A program made the position numbers and the translations under genes. Under the pieces are notes generated by a model, which did not search any database, was not told the DNA's origin, and was given only the letters and a program-made list of their open reading frames with translations. A DNA stretch of 64,000 bases from an uncultured Prevotella sp. Its GTDB lineage: Bacteria > Bacteroidota > Bacteroidia > Bacteroidales > Bacteroidaceae. The stretch is taken from positions 1 through 64,000 of the forward strand of contig NZ_CALMHT010000111.1 in NCBI RefSeq assembly GCF_937863835.1, written 5' to 3'. Below, one piece after another: positions 9,489 to 18,050 of the stretch; positions within the stretch are counted from its first letter, which is position 1; each line of letters opens with the position of its first letter.

Positions 9489-10379
9489 ATGAAAAATCTA
9501 AAAAAGACAATCGGAACATCAGCTGTTTTAGCAATGACCGTGAGTATGTTTCTATTCACTTCATGTGATTCTGGCAAGAATAAAGAGCTAGCCGATGCAC
9601 AGCGGGATTCTCTGATGAATGTCAATGCGCAACAGCAATTGTCTATTAATGAAATGGATTCTACCATTACTGCTGTGACAGCTGGGATGGACTCGTTGGC
9701 TATACAGGAGAACATTCTTGTAGCTAACAGTGATAAGGAAGGTCATAAACTTACCAAACAACAAATACTGACGAATCTGAAATATTTCAGAACACTTCTG
9801 GCTGAACGCAAGTCAAAGTTGGATGAAATGAAGAAAAAACTGTCAAACGACAAAGGTTCTATGAGCAAGATGTCTAAGTTGATTGCCTATCTTGAAGCTC
9901 AACTGGATGAGAAGAACAAGACCATTGCGGATTTGCAGGCAGAAATTCAGAAGAAGAATGGTGACATCAGTGTGTTGAACGAACAAGTTGGCAGTCTGAA
10001 CAGCAATGTAACAGCATTACAGGGTGAATCAGCGCAACAGAAAGAACAGATTACGAACCAGGAGAACACAATGGCAGAAGTATATTATGTCATCGGAACC
10101 AAAAAAGAACTTGTTGCCAACGGACTTTTGACAGGTGGCGGATTGTTCTCAAAGAAAAAAGTAGACTATTCTGCAGTGGTTAAGGGCAAATTCAAACAGG
10201 CAGACAAACGTAATATGACCAGTCTCAATATAGGAGGTAAGAGTCCGAAGGTACTCAGTGGAATGCCTGTAGGTTCTTATACGATCCAGCAGAACAGCAA
10301 AACATCATATACATTGAAAATTATTGATGCGGACAAGTTCTGGAGTATCAGCAAATTCTTGATTATCGAAGTGAAATAA
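9489..10379 (+). CDS. Coiled-coil lipoprotein of unknown function
   Basis: This 296-residue protein has a lipobox at Cys26 (FLFTSC), predicting lipid anchoring. Residues from about 30 to 195 are Lys/Glu/Gln/Asn rich with heptad character and no helix breakers, including TIADLQAEIQKKNGDISVLN, so a long coiled coil is likely. The last 95 residues form a compact domain beginning VYYVIGTKKELVANGLLTGGG, a pattern I associate with uncharacterised Bacteroidetes envelope lipoproteins. It may bridge periplasmic layers like a spacer. It stands alone between a promoter and a strong terminator. Confidence 0.7.
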   Translation: MKNLKKTIGTSAVLAMTVSMFLFTSCDSGKNKELADAQRDSLMNVNAQQQLSINEMDSTITAVTAGMDSLAIQENILVANSDKEGHKLTKQQILTNLKYFRTLLAERKSKLDEMKKKLSNDKGSMSKMSKLIAYLEAQLDEKNKTIADLQAEIQKKNGDISVLNEQVGSLNSNVTALQGESAQQKEQITNQENTMAEVYYVIGTKKELVANGLLTGGGLFSKKKVDYSAVVKGKFKQADKRNMTSLNIGGKSPKVLSGMPVGSYTIQQNSKTSYTLKIIDADKFWSISKFLIIEVK

Positions 10380-10402
10380 GTGATTTATTCATTCTAATAT
10401 AG

Positions 10403-10441
10403 AGGGGATATGTCTTCATTTGACAGACATATCCCCTTTTT
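10403..10441 (+). terminator. Rho-independent terminator
   Basis: A 13-bp GC-containing stem (GAGGGGATATGTC against GACATATCCCCTT region, about 10403-10415 and 10424-10436) with a short loop is followed by a T run. It closes the coiled-coil lipoprotein gene 24 bp after its stop. Confidence 0.85.
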
Positions 10442-10497
10442 CTGTCATCCTGTTCTTAAAAAGTGATTTTGTTTGTGTTTGTTTGAATTATTTTTCT

Positions 10498-10505
10498 TAC
10501 TTTTG
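10498..10505 (+). promoter_or_regulatory. -7 box (TACTTTTG) of the TPR gene
   Basis: TACTTTTG fits TAnnTTTG, 27 bp before the ATG at 10533. Several TTTG repeats at 10472-10485 provide possible -33 elements. Confidence 0.55.
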
Positions 10506-10532
10506 CAGACATAATACTAAATTAAGAGAATA

Positions 10533-11414
10533 ATGAATTTTTTTAAAGCGTTGTTCGGGGGGAAAGAAGAGGACCCTGAAGATAAAAAGAAGGAAGACGA
10601 GTCGAAAACTTTCGACTTGATGAAATATGACGGCGTCAAGGCTTTGAAGATGGGACAGTTTGCATATTCCATCAAATGCTTCAACAAGGCCCTTGAGATC
10701 AATTCAGAGGATTTGGAGGTGCGCGATTATCTCGCACAGGCCCTGATAAGGAACAATGAATTGCTGCCTGCTTTTGAACAGTTGCAGAAATTGGCCGATG
10801 CGCAGCCGGATAATCAGAAGATCTTTATACAGATGGCGCATGTCGCCTTTATGATGGAAGATTACGGAGCCATGGCCGATGCCTGCGAGAAAGCCCTTCT
10901 GATAGATAAGGAGAATGCGGAAGTGTCATATCTCTACGCCCGTGCCTGTATCGGTCAGAGTGATGATGTCAATGCCGTAGCCATGCTGACCAAGGCGATA
11001 TCCCTGAATAAGGATTATGGTGATGCCTATCTTCTGAGAGGGGAGACCTTATTGAGAATGGGTGATTTGGACGGAGCCGACGAGGATGCCGCATTCCTGT
11101 TGGAAAAGTCGGTCGACAACGAGGATGTCTTAATCCTGAAAGCCCGTATAGAGCGTGGTCGTCACAATAACGCACAAGCAATCGAGTATTATAATAAGGT
11201 AATAGATGTCAATCCTTTCTCCATCAACGCCTTCAAGGAAAGAGGTGAAGTGAAATTGGAAAACGGAGACAAGGAAGGTGCTGCCGAAGATATGCAACAG
11301 GTTTTGGAATTGGATCCCAAGCAGACCGCCGATATCAACGGGGAGTATTCAGCCGAAGGGGTGGAAGAGAAAACCAAACAGGCATACCAGAATATAAATC
11401 CCTTCGGTCTATAG
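10533..11414 (+). CDS. Tetratricopeptide repeat protein
   Basis: This 293-residue protein has no signal peptide, a short charged N-terminal segment (GGKEEDPEDKKKEDESKT) and then about six TPR units between residues 28 and 265. Typical helix-turn-helix positions are visible as GQFAYSIKCFNKALEINSED, DYGAMADACEKALLIDKEN and ALELDP-type turns (LELDPKQ). TPR arrays bind partner proteins or peptides; the partner is not evident here. It is probably monocistronic, with its own promoter and no same-strand neighbour before the Phe/Tyr leader promoter. Confidence 0.8.
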   Translation: MNFFKALFGGKEEDPEDKKKEDESKTFDLMKYDGVKALKMGQFAYSIKCFNKALEINSEDLEVRDYLAQALIRNNELLPAFEQLQKLADAQPDNQKIFIQMAHVAFMMEDYGAMADACEKALLIDKENAEVSYLYARACIGQSDDVNAVAMLTKAISLNKDYGDAYLLRGETLLRMGDLDGADEDAAFLLEKSVDNEDVLILKARIERGRHNNAQAIEYYNKVIDVNPFSINAFKERGEVKLENGDKEGAAEDMQQVLELDPKQTADINGEYSAEGVEEKTKQAYQNINPFGL

Positions 11415-11502
11415 TACCAATCGATAAAGATGAATTTTTAATTAATAATTATCGGATTATTTACAAATATGTTATGAAATCCTTTAATTTTAATACAAAA
11501 AG

Positions 11503-11534
11503 TTTGTGTAATTCACATAAAAGTATTACTTTTG
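11503..11534 (+). promoter_or_regulatory. Promoter of the Phe/Tyr operon
   Basis: TTTG at 11503-11506 and TACTTTTG at 11527-11534 are separated by 20 bp, an excellent Bacteroidetes -33/-7 pair. Transcription would begin near 11541, about 20 bases before the leader peptide ATG. The preceding 11415-11502 is AT-rich with nothing else apparent. Confidence 0.75.
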
Positions 11535-11561
11535 CACCCAACAACAAAAAATAGTGAGAAA

Positions 11562-11639
11562 ATGAAAACTTTAAGCGCAGCTTACTTTTACTTTTATTTT
11601 TACTTTGCAAGTAATTGTGAAGCGGGAAGTTGCGTATAG
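11562..11639 (+). CDS. Phe/Tyr leader peptide (25 aa) of the aromatic operon attenuator
   Basis: This small frame encodes MKTLSAAYFYFYFYFASNCE followed by AGSCV and a TAG stop. Codons 8-15 alternate Tyr and Phe four times, eight regulatory codons in a row. The genes downstream make exactly phenylalanine and tyrosine. The promoter at 11503-11534 places the ATG about 20 bases into the transcript. The coding region also holds the antiterminator strand (11615-11627), so a ribosome that reaches the stop would cover it. This is the logic of classical pheA and trp leaders; stalling has not been shown here and is inferred from sequence. Confidence 0.9.
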   Translation: MKTLSAAYFYFYFYFASNCEAGSCV

Positions 11640-11716
11640 ATTTCAACTTATGACTACAGTAAATAACTAAATATTACGTTAAAGTCCCGCTTCACAAAAA
11701 GAGCGGGACTTTTTTC
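11615..11716 (+). promoter_or_regulatory. Transcription attenuator: antiterminator and terminator of the Phe/Tyr operon
   Basis: Terminator: an 11-bp stem AAAGTCCCGCT (11681-11691) against AGCGGGACTTT (11702-11712) runs into a T tract. Antiterminator: TTGTGAAGCGGGA (11615-11627, inside the leader frame) is perfectly complementary over 13 bp to 11685-11697, the ascending arm and loop of the terminator. The two structures exclude each other. A ribosome waiting at Tyr/Phe codons 11583-11606 leaves the antiterminator strand free, so the operon is read. A ribosome finishing at 11639 covers it, so transcription ends. Confidence 0.9.
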
Positions 11717-11738
11717 GTTTTAAAGAATATAAGTAAAG

Positions 11739-12584
11739 ATGAAAAGAATTGCCATACAAGGTTCAATCGGGTCGTTTCACGACATCGCGGCTCATCAGTA
11801 TTTCGAAGGTGAACAGATTCAACTGATCTGTTGTTCTACATTCGAACAGGTGTTCGAAAATATCAAGCGTGATCCGACAGTCATAGGTATGGTGGCTATC
11901 GAGAATACGATAGCAGGCAGCTTGTTGCACAATTACGAGTTACTTCGTGATTCGGGTACGACCGTCGTCGGTGAACATAAACTGCATATCAGTCATAGTA
12001 TCTGTTGCCTCCCCGAAGATACATGGGAGACGGTGCGCGAAGTGCATTCACATCCTGTCGCTTTGATGCAGTGCCGTGATTTTCTCGATAATCATCCTGA
12101 CATCAAGGTCGTGGAAGGCATCGACACCGCCGGTTCGGCAAAATACATCAAGGATAACGACTGTAAGGGATGGGCTGCCATCTGTAATGTTTCCGCAGCC
12201 AAACTCTATGGACTGAAAGTGCTGGAGGAGAGTATCGAAGACAATAAGCACAATTTCACCCGTTTCCTTGTCGTATGCAATCCGCGTAAGGCCGATTTCC
12301 TCCGCCCTCTGGAGAAGGCAGACAAGTCGAGCATGGTTTTCGCGCTGCCTCATGAGGAAGGCAGTCTGTCGCAGGTACTCAGTATCATGTCATTCTATAA
12401 GATCAACTTAACAAAGATACAATCATTGCCTATCATCGGTCACGAATGGGAATATCTGTTTTATGTAGACGTCACGTACGACAATCTTACCCGTTACCGC
12501 CAGTCGATAGACGCAATCACACCATTAACAAAAGAACTGAAAATTTTAGGAGAATATCAAGATGGAAAGCAACCCAATCTCTAA
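11739..12584 (+). CDS. pheA: Prephenate dehydratase with ACT domain
   Basis: The 281-residue cytoplasmic enzyme converts prephenate to phenylpyruvate in phenylalanine synthesis. The catalytic domain runs to about residue 180: the opening IAIQGSIGSFHDIAA and the NFTRF motif (172-176, with the essential Thr-Arg-Phe) are diagnostic. A C-terminal ACT domain (about 197-275) carries GSLSQVLSIM and NLTKIQSLP, counterparts of the GALA and ESRP motifs that bind phenylalanine, so feedback inhibition is likely. There is no fused chorismate mutase; that activity is on the DAHP synthase two genes downstream. It is the first gene after the attenuator, and its end overlaps the aminotransferase start by 23 bp. 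Confidence 0.95.
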   Translation: MKRIAIQGSIGSFHDIAAHQYFEGEQIQLICCSTFEQVFENIKRDPTVIGMVAIENTIAGSLLHNYELLRDSGTTVVGEHKLHISHSICCLPEDTWETVREVHSHPVALMQCRDFLDNHPDIKVVEGIDTAGSAKYIKDNDCKGWAAICNVSAAKLYGLKVLEESIEDNKHNFTRFLVVCNPRKADFLRPLEKADKSSMVFALPHEEGSLSQVLSIMSFYKINLTKIQSLPIIGHEWEYLFYVDVTYDNLTRYRQSIDAITPLTKELKILGEYQDGKQPNL

Positions 12585-13743
12585 TATCCAACCTGCAGAC
12601 AGACTGCAGTTGGTAAGCGAATACTACTTCAGCAGAAAACTGAAGGAGGTGGCAAAACTCAACGCCGCAGGACAAGACATCGTGAGTCTTGCCATCGGCA
12701 GTCCTGATATGCCGCCGTCGAAGGCTACGGTTGATAAACTGTGCGAGGTGGCACGTATGGACAATGCCCATGGCTATCAACCGACCATCGGAACACCCGA
12801 ACTGCGTAACGCGATGGCGAGGTTCTATCAAAGATGGTACGGCGTGCACCTGGATCCCAATACCGAAATACAACCGTTGATCGGTTCCAAGGAAGGTATA
12901 CTGCATGTCACACTGGCTTTCGTCAACCCCGGTGAACAGGTGCTGGTGCCCAATCCTGGATACCCCACTTATACATCGCTCAGTAAATTGCTCGGTGCGG
13001 AGGTGATACCCTACAATCTGAGAGAAGACAACGACTGGCAACCGGATTTCGAGGCACTGGAAAAAATGGACCTCAGCAAGGTGAAGATTATGTGGACCAA
13101 CTATCCCAATATGCCTACCGGTGCCAATGCGCAGATGGAGACTTATCGGAAACTGGTGACTTTCGCCAGGAAACATTCCATATTGATCGTCAATGATAAC
13201 CCCTATTCGTTTATACTCAACGACCGCCCGATATCCCTGTTACAGGTGGAAGGAGCAAAAGACTGTTGTATAGAATTCAACTCCATGAGTAAAAGTCATA
13301 ATATGCCGGGATGGCGTGTCGGTCTGTTGGCCACCAATGCCCAGTTTGTACAGTGGATACTCAAAGTGAAAAGTAATATCGACTCCGGTACATTCCGCGG
13401 ACTGCAACTGGCTGCCGCTGAGGCGTACAACAACGATGCCGAATGGCACCATCAGGCCAATTACGAAACTTACAAACGCCGTCGTGTCCTGGCAGAACAG
13501 ATTATGACATCCCTGGGATGTACCTTCGACCCCAATCAGGTGGGTATGTTCCTTTGGGGTAAGATACCCGCTCAATACAAGGATGCCGAAGAACTGACCG
13601 AAAAGGTGCTCCACGAGGCAAGAGTATTTATCACCCCCGGATTCATATTCGGAAGCAACGGCAGCAGATACATCCGTATCTCGTTGTGTGCCAAGGATGA
13701 CAGAATAAAGGAAGCACTCGAAAGGATAAAGATAATAAAATAA
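12562..13743 (+). CDS. PLP-dependent class I/II aminotransferase (probable aromatic or prephenate aminotransferase)
   Basis: This 393-residue fold-type I aminotransferase has SMSKSHNMPGWR with the PLP lysine at Lys244. Other conserved points are YPNMPTGA (Asn183), NDNPY (Asp212, Tyr215) and a carboxylate-binding Arg in SRYIRIS (Arg372). Placed between prephenate dehydratase and DAHP synthase-chorismate mutase in a Phe/Tyr-attenuated operon, it most likely transaminates phenylpyruvate and hydroxyphenylpyruvate, or prephenate. Sequence alone does not separate these from aspartate or LL-diaminopimelate-type enzymes. The 23-bp overlap with pheA indicates coupled translation. Confidence 0.88.
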   Translation: MESNPISNIQPADRLQLVSEYYFSRKLKEVAKLNAAGQDIVSLAIGSPDMPPSKATVDKLCEVARMDNAHGYQPTIGTPELRNAMARFYQRWYGVHLDPNTEIQPLIGSKEGILHVTLAFVNPGEQVLVPNPGYPTYTSLSKLLGAEVIPYNLREDNDWQPDFEALEKMDLSKVKIMWTNYPNMPTGANAQMETYRKLVTFARKHSILIVNDNPYSFILNDRPISLLQVEGAKDCCIEFNSMSKSHNMPGWRVGLLATNAQFVQWILKVKSNIDSGTFRGLQLAAAEAYNNDAEWHHQANYETYKRRRVLAEQIMTSLGCTFDPNQVGMFLWGKIPAQYKDAEELTEKVLHEARVFITPGFIFGSNGSRYIRISLCAKDDRIKEALERIKIIK

Positions 13744-13749
13744 TATATT

Positions 13750-14820
13750 ATGGAACTAGAATTAGAACCGTTGAATCTACAGGGCGTAGAAGCAAAACGT
13801 CCGTTGATCATCGCAGGACCATGTTCTGCAGAGACAGAAGAACAAGTGTTGACAACAGCCAAGCAACTCTCCGAAAAGGGATGCAAGATATTCCGTGCCG
13901 GAGTGTGGAAACCACGTACCAAACCGGGAGGTTTCGAGGGTAACGGCGAAGCTGCTTTGCCATGGCTGCAACAGGTGAAGGAACAGACAGGTATGCTTAC
14001 CGCTACCGAAGTGGCTACACCTGAACATGTGGAACTCTGTCTGAAATACGGGGTGGATGTTCTGTGGATCGGTGCCCGGACCACGGCAAACCCGTTTGCC
14101 ATGCAGTCGTTGGCCGATTCCCTGAAAGGTGTCGACATCCCTGTCTTGGTCAAGAATCCCGTCAACCCCGACCTTGAATTATGGATCGGAGGTATGGAAC
14201 GTATCAATCAGGCGGGTATCAAACGAATGGCTGCCATTCACCGCGGATTCTCCAGTTATGACAAGAAGATCTACCGCAACCTGCCTATGTGGCAGATTCC
14301 TATTGAGTTGCGTCGTCGAATCCCGAACCTGCCCATCATCTGCGACCCTAGTCATATAGGCGGTCAGAGAGAACTGATCGCTCCGCTTTGTCAACAGGCG
14401 ATGGACCTCGGTCTTGACGGACTCATCATAGAGAGCCACTGCAATCCTGACAAGGCGTGGAGTGATGCCAAACAACAGGTAACGCCGGATGTGCTCGATT
14501 ATATCCTCAATCTACTGGTGATTCGTAGTGAGACGGTGTCGACGGAAGGTATCGTACTGTTGCGTAAACAGATCGACGAACTTGATAACCAGTTGATGGA
14601 CCTTCTGGCAAAACGTATGCGTGTGTGCCGTGAGATCGGTCAGTATAAGAAAGAACACAACATGACGGTGCTGCAGACAGCACGTTACGGTGAAATTCTC
14701 GACAAACGGGGGGCTCAGGGTTCCCTGTGCGGTATGGATGCCGACTTTGTGAGAAAGATATTCGAAGGAGTGCACGAAGAGAGTGTCCGCCAGCAGATGG
14801 AGATCGTAAACCAGAAATAA
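13750..14820 (+). CDS. Bifunctional 3-deoxy-7-phosphoheptulonate synthase / chorismate mutase
   Basis: This 356-residue fusion opens and follows the shikimate pathway. Residues 18-250 are a small (type I beta) DAHP synthase: AGPCSAE (22-28), RAGVWKPRTKPGGFEG (49-64), WIGARTT and ICDPSHIGG. DAHP synthase condenses phosphoenolpyruvate with erythrose-4-phosphate. Residues 262-352 are an AroQ-type chorismate mutase (LRKQIDELDNQLMDLLAKRM at 271-290), which isomerises chorismate to prephenate. In related fusions the mutase domain lets prephenate or its products inhibit the synthase; I infer the same here. It lies 6 bp after the aminotransferase gene. Confidence 0.95.
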   Translation: MELELEPLNLQGVEAKRPLIIAGPCSAETEEQVLTTAKQLSEKGCKIFRAGVWKPRTKPGGFEGNGEAALPWLQQVKEQTGMLTATEVATPEHVELCLKYGVDVLWIGARTTANPFAMQSLADSLKGVDIPVLVKNPVNPDLELWIGGMERINQAGIKRMAAIHRGFSSYDKKIYRNLPMWQIPIELRRRIPNLPIICDPSHIGGQRELIAPLCQQAMDLGLDGLIIESHCNPDKAWSDAKQQVTPDVLDYILNLLVIRSETVSTEGIVLLRKQIDELDNQLMDLLAKRMRVCREIGQYKKEHNMTVLQTARYGEILDKRGAQGSLCGMDADFVRKIFEGVHEESVRQQMEIVNQK

Positions 14821-14839
14821 ACAAAGACAATTGGATAAA

Positions 14840-15637
14840 ATGAAAATATTAGTTCTTGGAGCCGGAAAAATGGGCAGCTTCTTCCTCGACCTGCTCAGTT
14901 TTGACCACGAAACCGCCGTGTACGAGAAGGATCCGAAACGTATGCGCTTCACGTACAATACACAGCGTTTCTCCACACTCGAGGAGATAGACGCGTTCAA
15001 ACCCGAGTTGGTCATCAACGCCGTGACGGTGAAATATACGATACCTGCATTCGAAGAAGTGCTGCCGCATCTGCCGCAGGACTGTATCATCAGTGATATA
15101 GCATCCATCAAGACCGAACTGCATGATTTCTATGAGAAGAGCGGTCACCGGTATGTTTCCACCCACCCGATGTTCGGTCCTACATTCGCCAATCTGAACC
15201 AGTTGAGCGAGGAGAATGCCATCATTATCACCGAAGGCGACTACATGGGCCGTATATTCTTCAAAGACCTGTATTCCAAGTTGGGCCTGAACATCTACGA
15301 ATATACCTTCGACGAGCACGACCAGACGGTGGCTTACTCTCTGAGTATCCCGTTTGTGAGCACTTTCGTTTTCGCCGCCGTGATGAAACATCAGGATGCG
15401 CCGGGTACCACGTTCAAGCGTCACATGCGTATCGCCGAGGGCGTACTCAACGAAGACGACTATCTGTTACAGGAAATCCTCTTCAACCCTTATACATCGG
15501 GACAGGTGGAACAGATCAGAAAGGAACTCAAGGAACTTCTTCAGATTATCGACAATAAGGATGCGGCAGGTATGAAGTCGTATCTTACGAAGATACGCAA
15601 GAACGTCAAAGACGATATCATCATCGAGAAGAAATAG
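14840..15637 (+). CDS. tyrA: Prephenate dehydrogenase
   Basis: The 265-residue NAD(P)-dependent enzyme oxidatively decarboxylates prephenate to 4-hydroxyphenylpyruvate in tyrosine synthesis. I use the ATG at 14840, not the in-frame TTG at 14831, since it gives the Rossmann start MKILVLGAGKMG directly. Further motifs are VINAVTVKYT, SDIASIKTEL and STHPMFGPT, the last containing the family's catalytic histidine. The C-terminal helical domain (about 165-265) mediates dimer formation. It lacks a fused chorismate mutase, consistent with the mutase being on the preceding gene. It lies 19 bp after that gene and 3 bp before an EamA transporter gene. Confidence 0.93.
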   Translation: MKILVLGAGKMGSFFLDLLSFDHETAVYEKDPKRMRFTYNTQRFSTLEEIDAFKPELVINAVTVKYTIPAFEEVLPHLPQDCIISDIASIKTELHDFYEKSGHRYVSTHPMFGPTFANLNQLSEENAIIITEGDYMGRIFFKDLYSKLGLNIYEYTFDEHDQTVAYSLSIPFVSTFVFAAVMKHQDAPGTTFKRHMRIAEGVLNEDDYLLQEILFNPYTSGQVEQIRKELKELLQIIDNKDAAGMKSYLTKIRKNVKDDIIIEKK

Positions 15638-15640
15638 TGT

Positions 15641-16531
15641 ATGGTGAATGACCGTCATCTGTTATACCATTTCGTAGCCTTTCTCACCGTATCGATATGG
15701 GGAACCACCTACGTGGCAAGTAAGGTGCTGATATCCAACGGACTCTCGCCCGCACAGATATTCACCTTACGGTTCGCCATCGCGTACATATTGATGCTTG
15801 CGATGTTTCATAAGAAAATATGGTCGGAGACGGTCCGCGATGAACTGTTGTTCGTGGCATTGGGCGTCACCGGCGGTTCCATGTATTTTCTGACGGAGAA
15901 TACGGCACTCGGACTTTCCACCGCCACCAATGTTTCACTGATCGTATGTTCATGTCCATTGGTGGCGGCGATACTCATCTCTCTGATATATAAGAGCGAG
16001 TATTTCCGACGGATGCAGATCATCGGGTCCGTGTTATGTCTGGCAGGTATGGCGACGGTTGTCCTCAACGGTCATTTCGTATTGCATCTGTCGCCGTTGG
16101 GCGACACCCTGGCCTTCGGAGCCTGTCTGAGTTGGGCTTTCTATTCTGTACTGATGAAGAAAGTGTCCGACCGCTATTCATCGTCATTTATCACACGTAA
16201 GGTGTTCTTCTACGGTCTGCTCACCATACTTCCCTATTACCTGTTCCGACCGGGATTCCCGCCGTTGCAGTTGTTGATGCGCCCTGATGTGTTGAGCAAT
16301 CTTCTCTTCCTGGGCTGCCTTGCGTCGATGGTGTGCTATCTCTCCTGGACATGGTGCCTGAACAAGTTGGGCGTAGTGAGGGCGAGCAACTGGATCTATT
16401 TCAATCCTATCACCACCATCATCTTCGCATGGATCGTATTAGACGAAAAGATCACGGTCTATTTCATGATCGGCACCCTGCTTATCCTGTCGGGAATGTA
16501 TATAGCGGACAGAAAGACTGGGAATTTATAG
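15641..16531 (+). CDS. EamA/DMT family membrane transporter
   Basis: This 296-residue protein has about ten hydrophobic segments in two EamA halves. TVSIWGTTYVASKVLI opens the first half, and the second includes GDTLAFGACLSWAFYSVLMKK, both typical of drug/metabolite transporters. The gene begins 3 bp after tyrA and is the last gene of the Phe/Tyr operon. Export of aromatic amino acids or related metabolites is a reasonable inference from this position, but EamA proteins have many substrates. A C-terminal helix ending LILSGMYIADRK completes the fold. Confidence 0.85.
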   Translation: MVNDRHLLYHFVAFLTVSIWGTTYVASKVLISNGLSPAQIFTLRFAIAYILMLAMFHKKIWSETVRDELLFVALGVTGGSMYFLTENTALGLSTATNVSLIVCSCPLVAAILISLIYKSEYFRRMQIIGSVLCLAGMATVVLNGHFVLHLSPLGDTLAFGACLSWAFYSVLMKKVSDRYSSSFITRKVFFYGLLTILPYYLFRPGFPPLQLLMRPDVLSNLLFLGCLASMVCYLSWTWCLNKLGVVRASNWIYFNPITTIIFAWIVLDEKITVYFMIGTLLILSGMYIADRKTGNL

Positions 16532-16624
16532 CACAATTAAAAACGTTATGAGCACTTTCCGGTGTAACTCTTTTAAAATACATTAAATACGAAGTTTTTA
16601 TTCTATTTTTTGTATTAATTTAAG

Positions 16625-16632
16625 TATCTTTG
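16625..16632 (+). promoter_or_regulatory. -7 box (TATCTTTG) of ffh
   Basis: TATCTTTG matches TAnnTTTG, 53 bp before the ffh ATG at 16686. The nearest TTTG (16609-16612) is closer than ideal. Confidence 0.5.
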
Positions 16633-16685
16633 CAGTCATTTTAAAAGTGACTTAATAAAAGAATAATACGACAAGTTAGAATATT

Positions 16686-18032
16686 ATGTTTGAAAATTTA
16701 AGCGATAGGTTAGACCGCTCATTCAAAATTCTCAAGGGTGAAGGGAAAATCACCGAAATCAATGTTGCTGAAACTTTAAAAGACGTGCGCAGAGCTTTGC
16801 TCGATGCCGATGTCAACTACAAAGTTGCCAAGACATTTACGGATACAGTAAAGCAGAAGGCGATGGGACAGAACGTCCTCACAGCCGTCAAACCGGGTCA
16901 GTTGATGGTGAAGATTGTTCACGATGAACTGGCAGAACTGATGGGTGGCACAGCCAGTGAACTGCAGCTCGAAGGGCGTCCTTCCGTTATCTTGATGTCA
17001 GGTCTTCAGGGTTCCGGTAAAACAACATTTTCCGGTAAACTGGCAAATTTGCTTAAGAACAAACAGCATAAGCATCCCCTGCTCGTAGCCTGCGACGTAT
17101 ACCGTCCTGCCGCTATCGAACAGTTGAAGGTCGTCGGCGCGCAGGTAGAAGTACCTGTATATACCGAAGAAGGCAATAAGGATGTTGTGGAGATCGCTCA
17201 GAATGCCATCCGTCAGGCCAAGGCGCAGAACAATGATGTGGTTATCGTCGATACCGCAGGTCGTCTGGCTGTCGATGAGGAGATGATGAACGAGATCTCC
17301 AATCTGAAAAAAGCGCTGAATCCCGACGAGACCTTATTTGTCGTCGACTCGATGACCGGTCAGGATGCCGTCAATACAGCCAAGGAATTCAACGACCGAC
17401 TCGATTTTGATGGTGTCATCCTTACCAAACTGGATGGTGATACCCGTGGCGGTGCGGCCCTGAGTATCCGTACGGTGGTTTCCAAACCGATCAAGTTTGT
17501 CGGTACCGGTGAGAAGATGGAGGCAATAGATGTATTCCATCCCGACCGTATGGCCGACCGTATTCTCGGTATGGGTGATATCGTATCACTCGTAGAACGG
17601 GCACAGGAGCAGTTTGACGAGGAAGAAGCCCGTCGACTGCAGAAGAAGATTCAGAAGAACAAGTTCGACTTCAATGATTTCCTCAACCAGATACAGCAGA
17701 TCAAGAAGATGGGTAATCTGAAAGATTTGGCCGGAATGATACCGGGTGTAGGTAAGGCAATCAAGGATGTCGATATAGACAATGACGCCTTCAAGGGGAT
17801 CGAAGCCATCATACAGAGTATGACTCCCAAAGAGCGCACCAACCCCGAACTGCTGAACACCAGTCGTCGCAACCGTATCGCCAAAGGTTCCGGTACCAAC
17901 GTCCAGGAGGTGAACAAATTGCTGAAGCAGTTTGACCAGACCCGTAAGATGATGAAGATGATGACGGGCAACAAGATGAGTCAGATGATGGGTGCGATGA
18001 AAGGAATGAAGGGTGGAATGCCAGGAATGTAA
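16686..18032 (+). CDS. ffh: Signal recognition particle GTPase Ffh
   Basis: This 448-residue protein binds signal sequences as they leave the ribosome and, with SRP RNA and FtsY, targets membrane proteins. It has the N domain (1-90), the GTPase G domain with GLQGSGKTT (106-114), VDTAGRL and TKLDGD motifs, and a Met-rich M domain at the C-terminus (KMMKMMTGNKMSQMMGAMKG) that binds RNA and signal peptides. Length and order are standard. It leads a same-strand run (ffh, folD, small TPR gene, korDABC) with gaps under 50 bp, ended by the terminator at 21801. Confidence 0.97.
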   Translation: MFENLSDRLDRSFKILKGEGKITEINVAETLKDVRRALLDADVNYKVAKTFTDTVKQKAMGQNVLTAVKPGQLMVKIVHDELAELMGGTASELQLEGRPSVILMSGLQGSGKTTFSGKLANLLKNKQHKHPLLVACDVYRPAAIEQLKVVGAQVEVPVYTEEGNKDVVEIAQNAIRQAKAQNNDVVIVDTAGRLAVDEEMMNEISNLKKALNPDETLFVVDSMTGQDAVNTAKEFNDRLDFDGVILTKLDGDTRGGAALSIRTVVSKPIKFVGTGEKMEAIDVFHPDRMADRILGMGDIVSLVERAQEQFDEEEARRLQKKIQKNKFDFNDFLNQIQQIKKMGNLKDLAGMIPGVGKAIKDVDIDNDAFKGIEAIIQSMTPKERTNPELLNTSRRNRIAKGSGTNVQEVNKLLKQFDQTRKMMKMMTGNKMSQMMGAMKGMKGGMPGM

Positions 18033-18050
18033 ACATATAAACACGATACA

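Noticed and set aside
12517..13176. Open frame of 219 codons antisense to the aminotransferase
   Set aside because: No family features, no start context, and the plus-strand gene has clear catalytic motifs in the same DNA.
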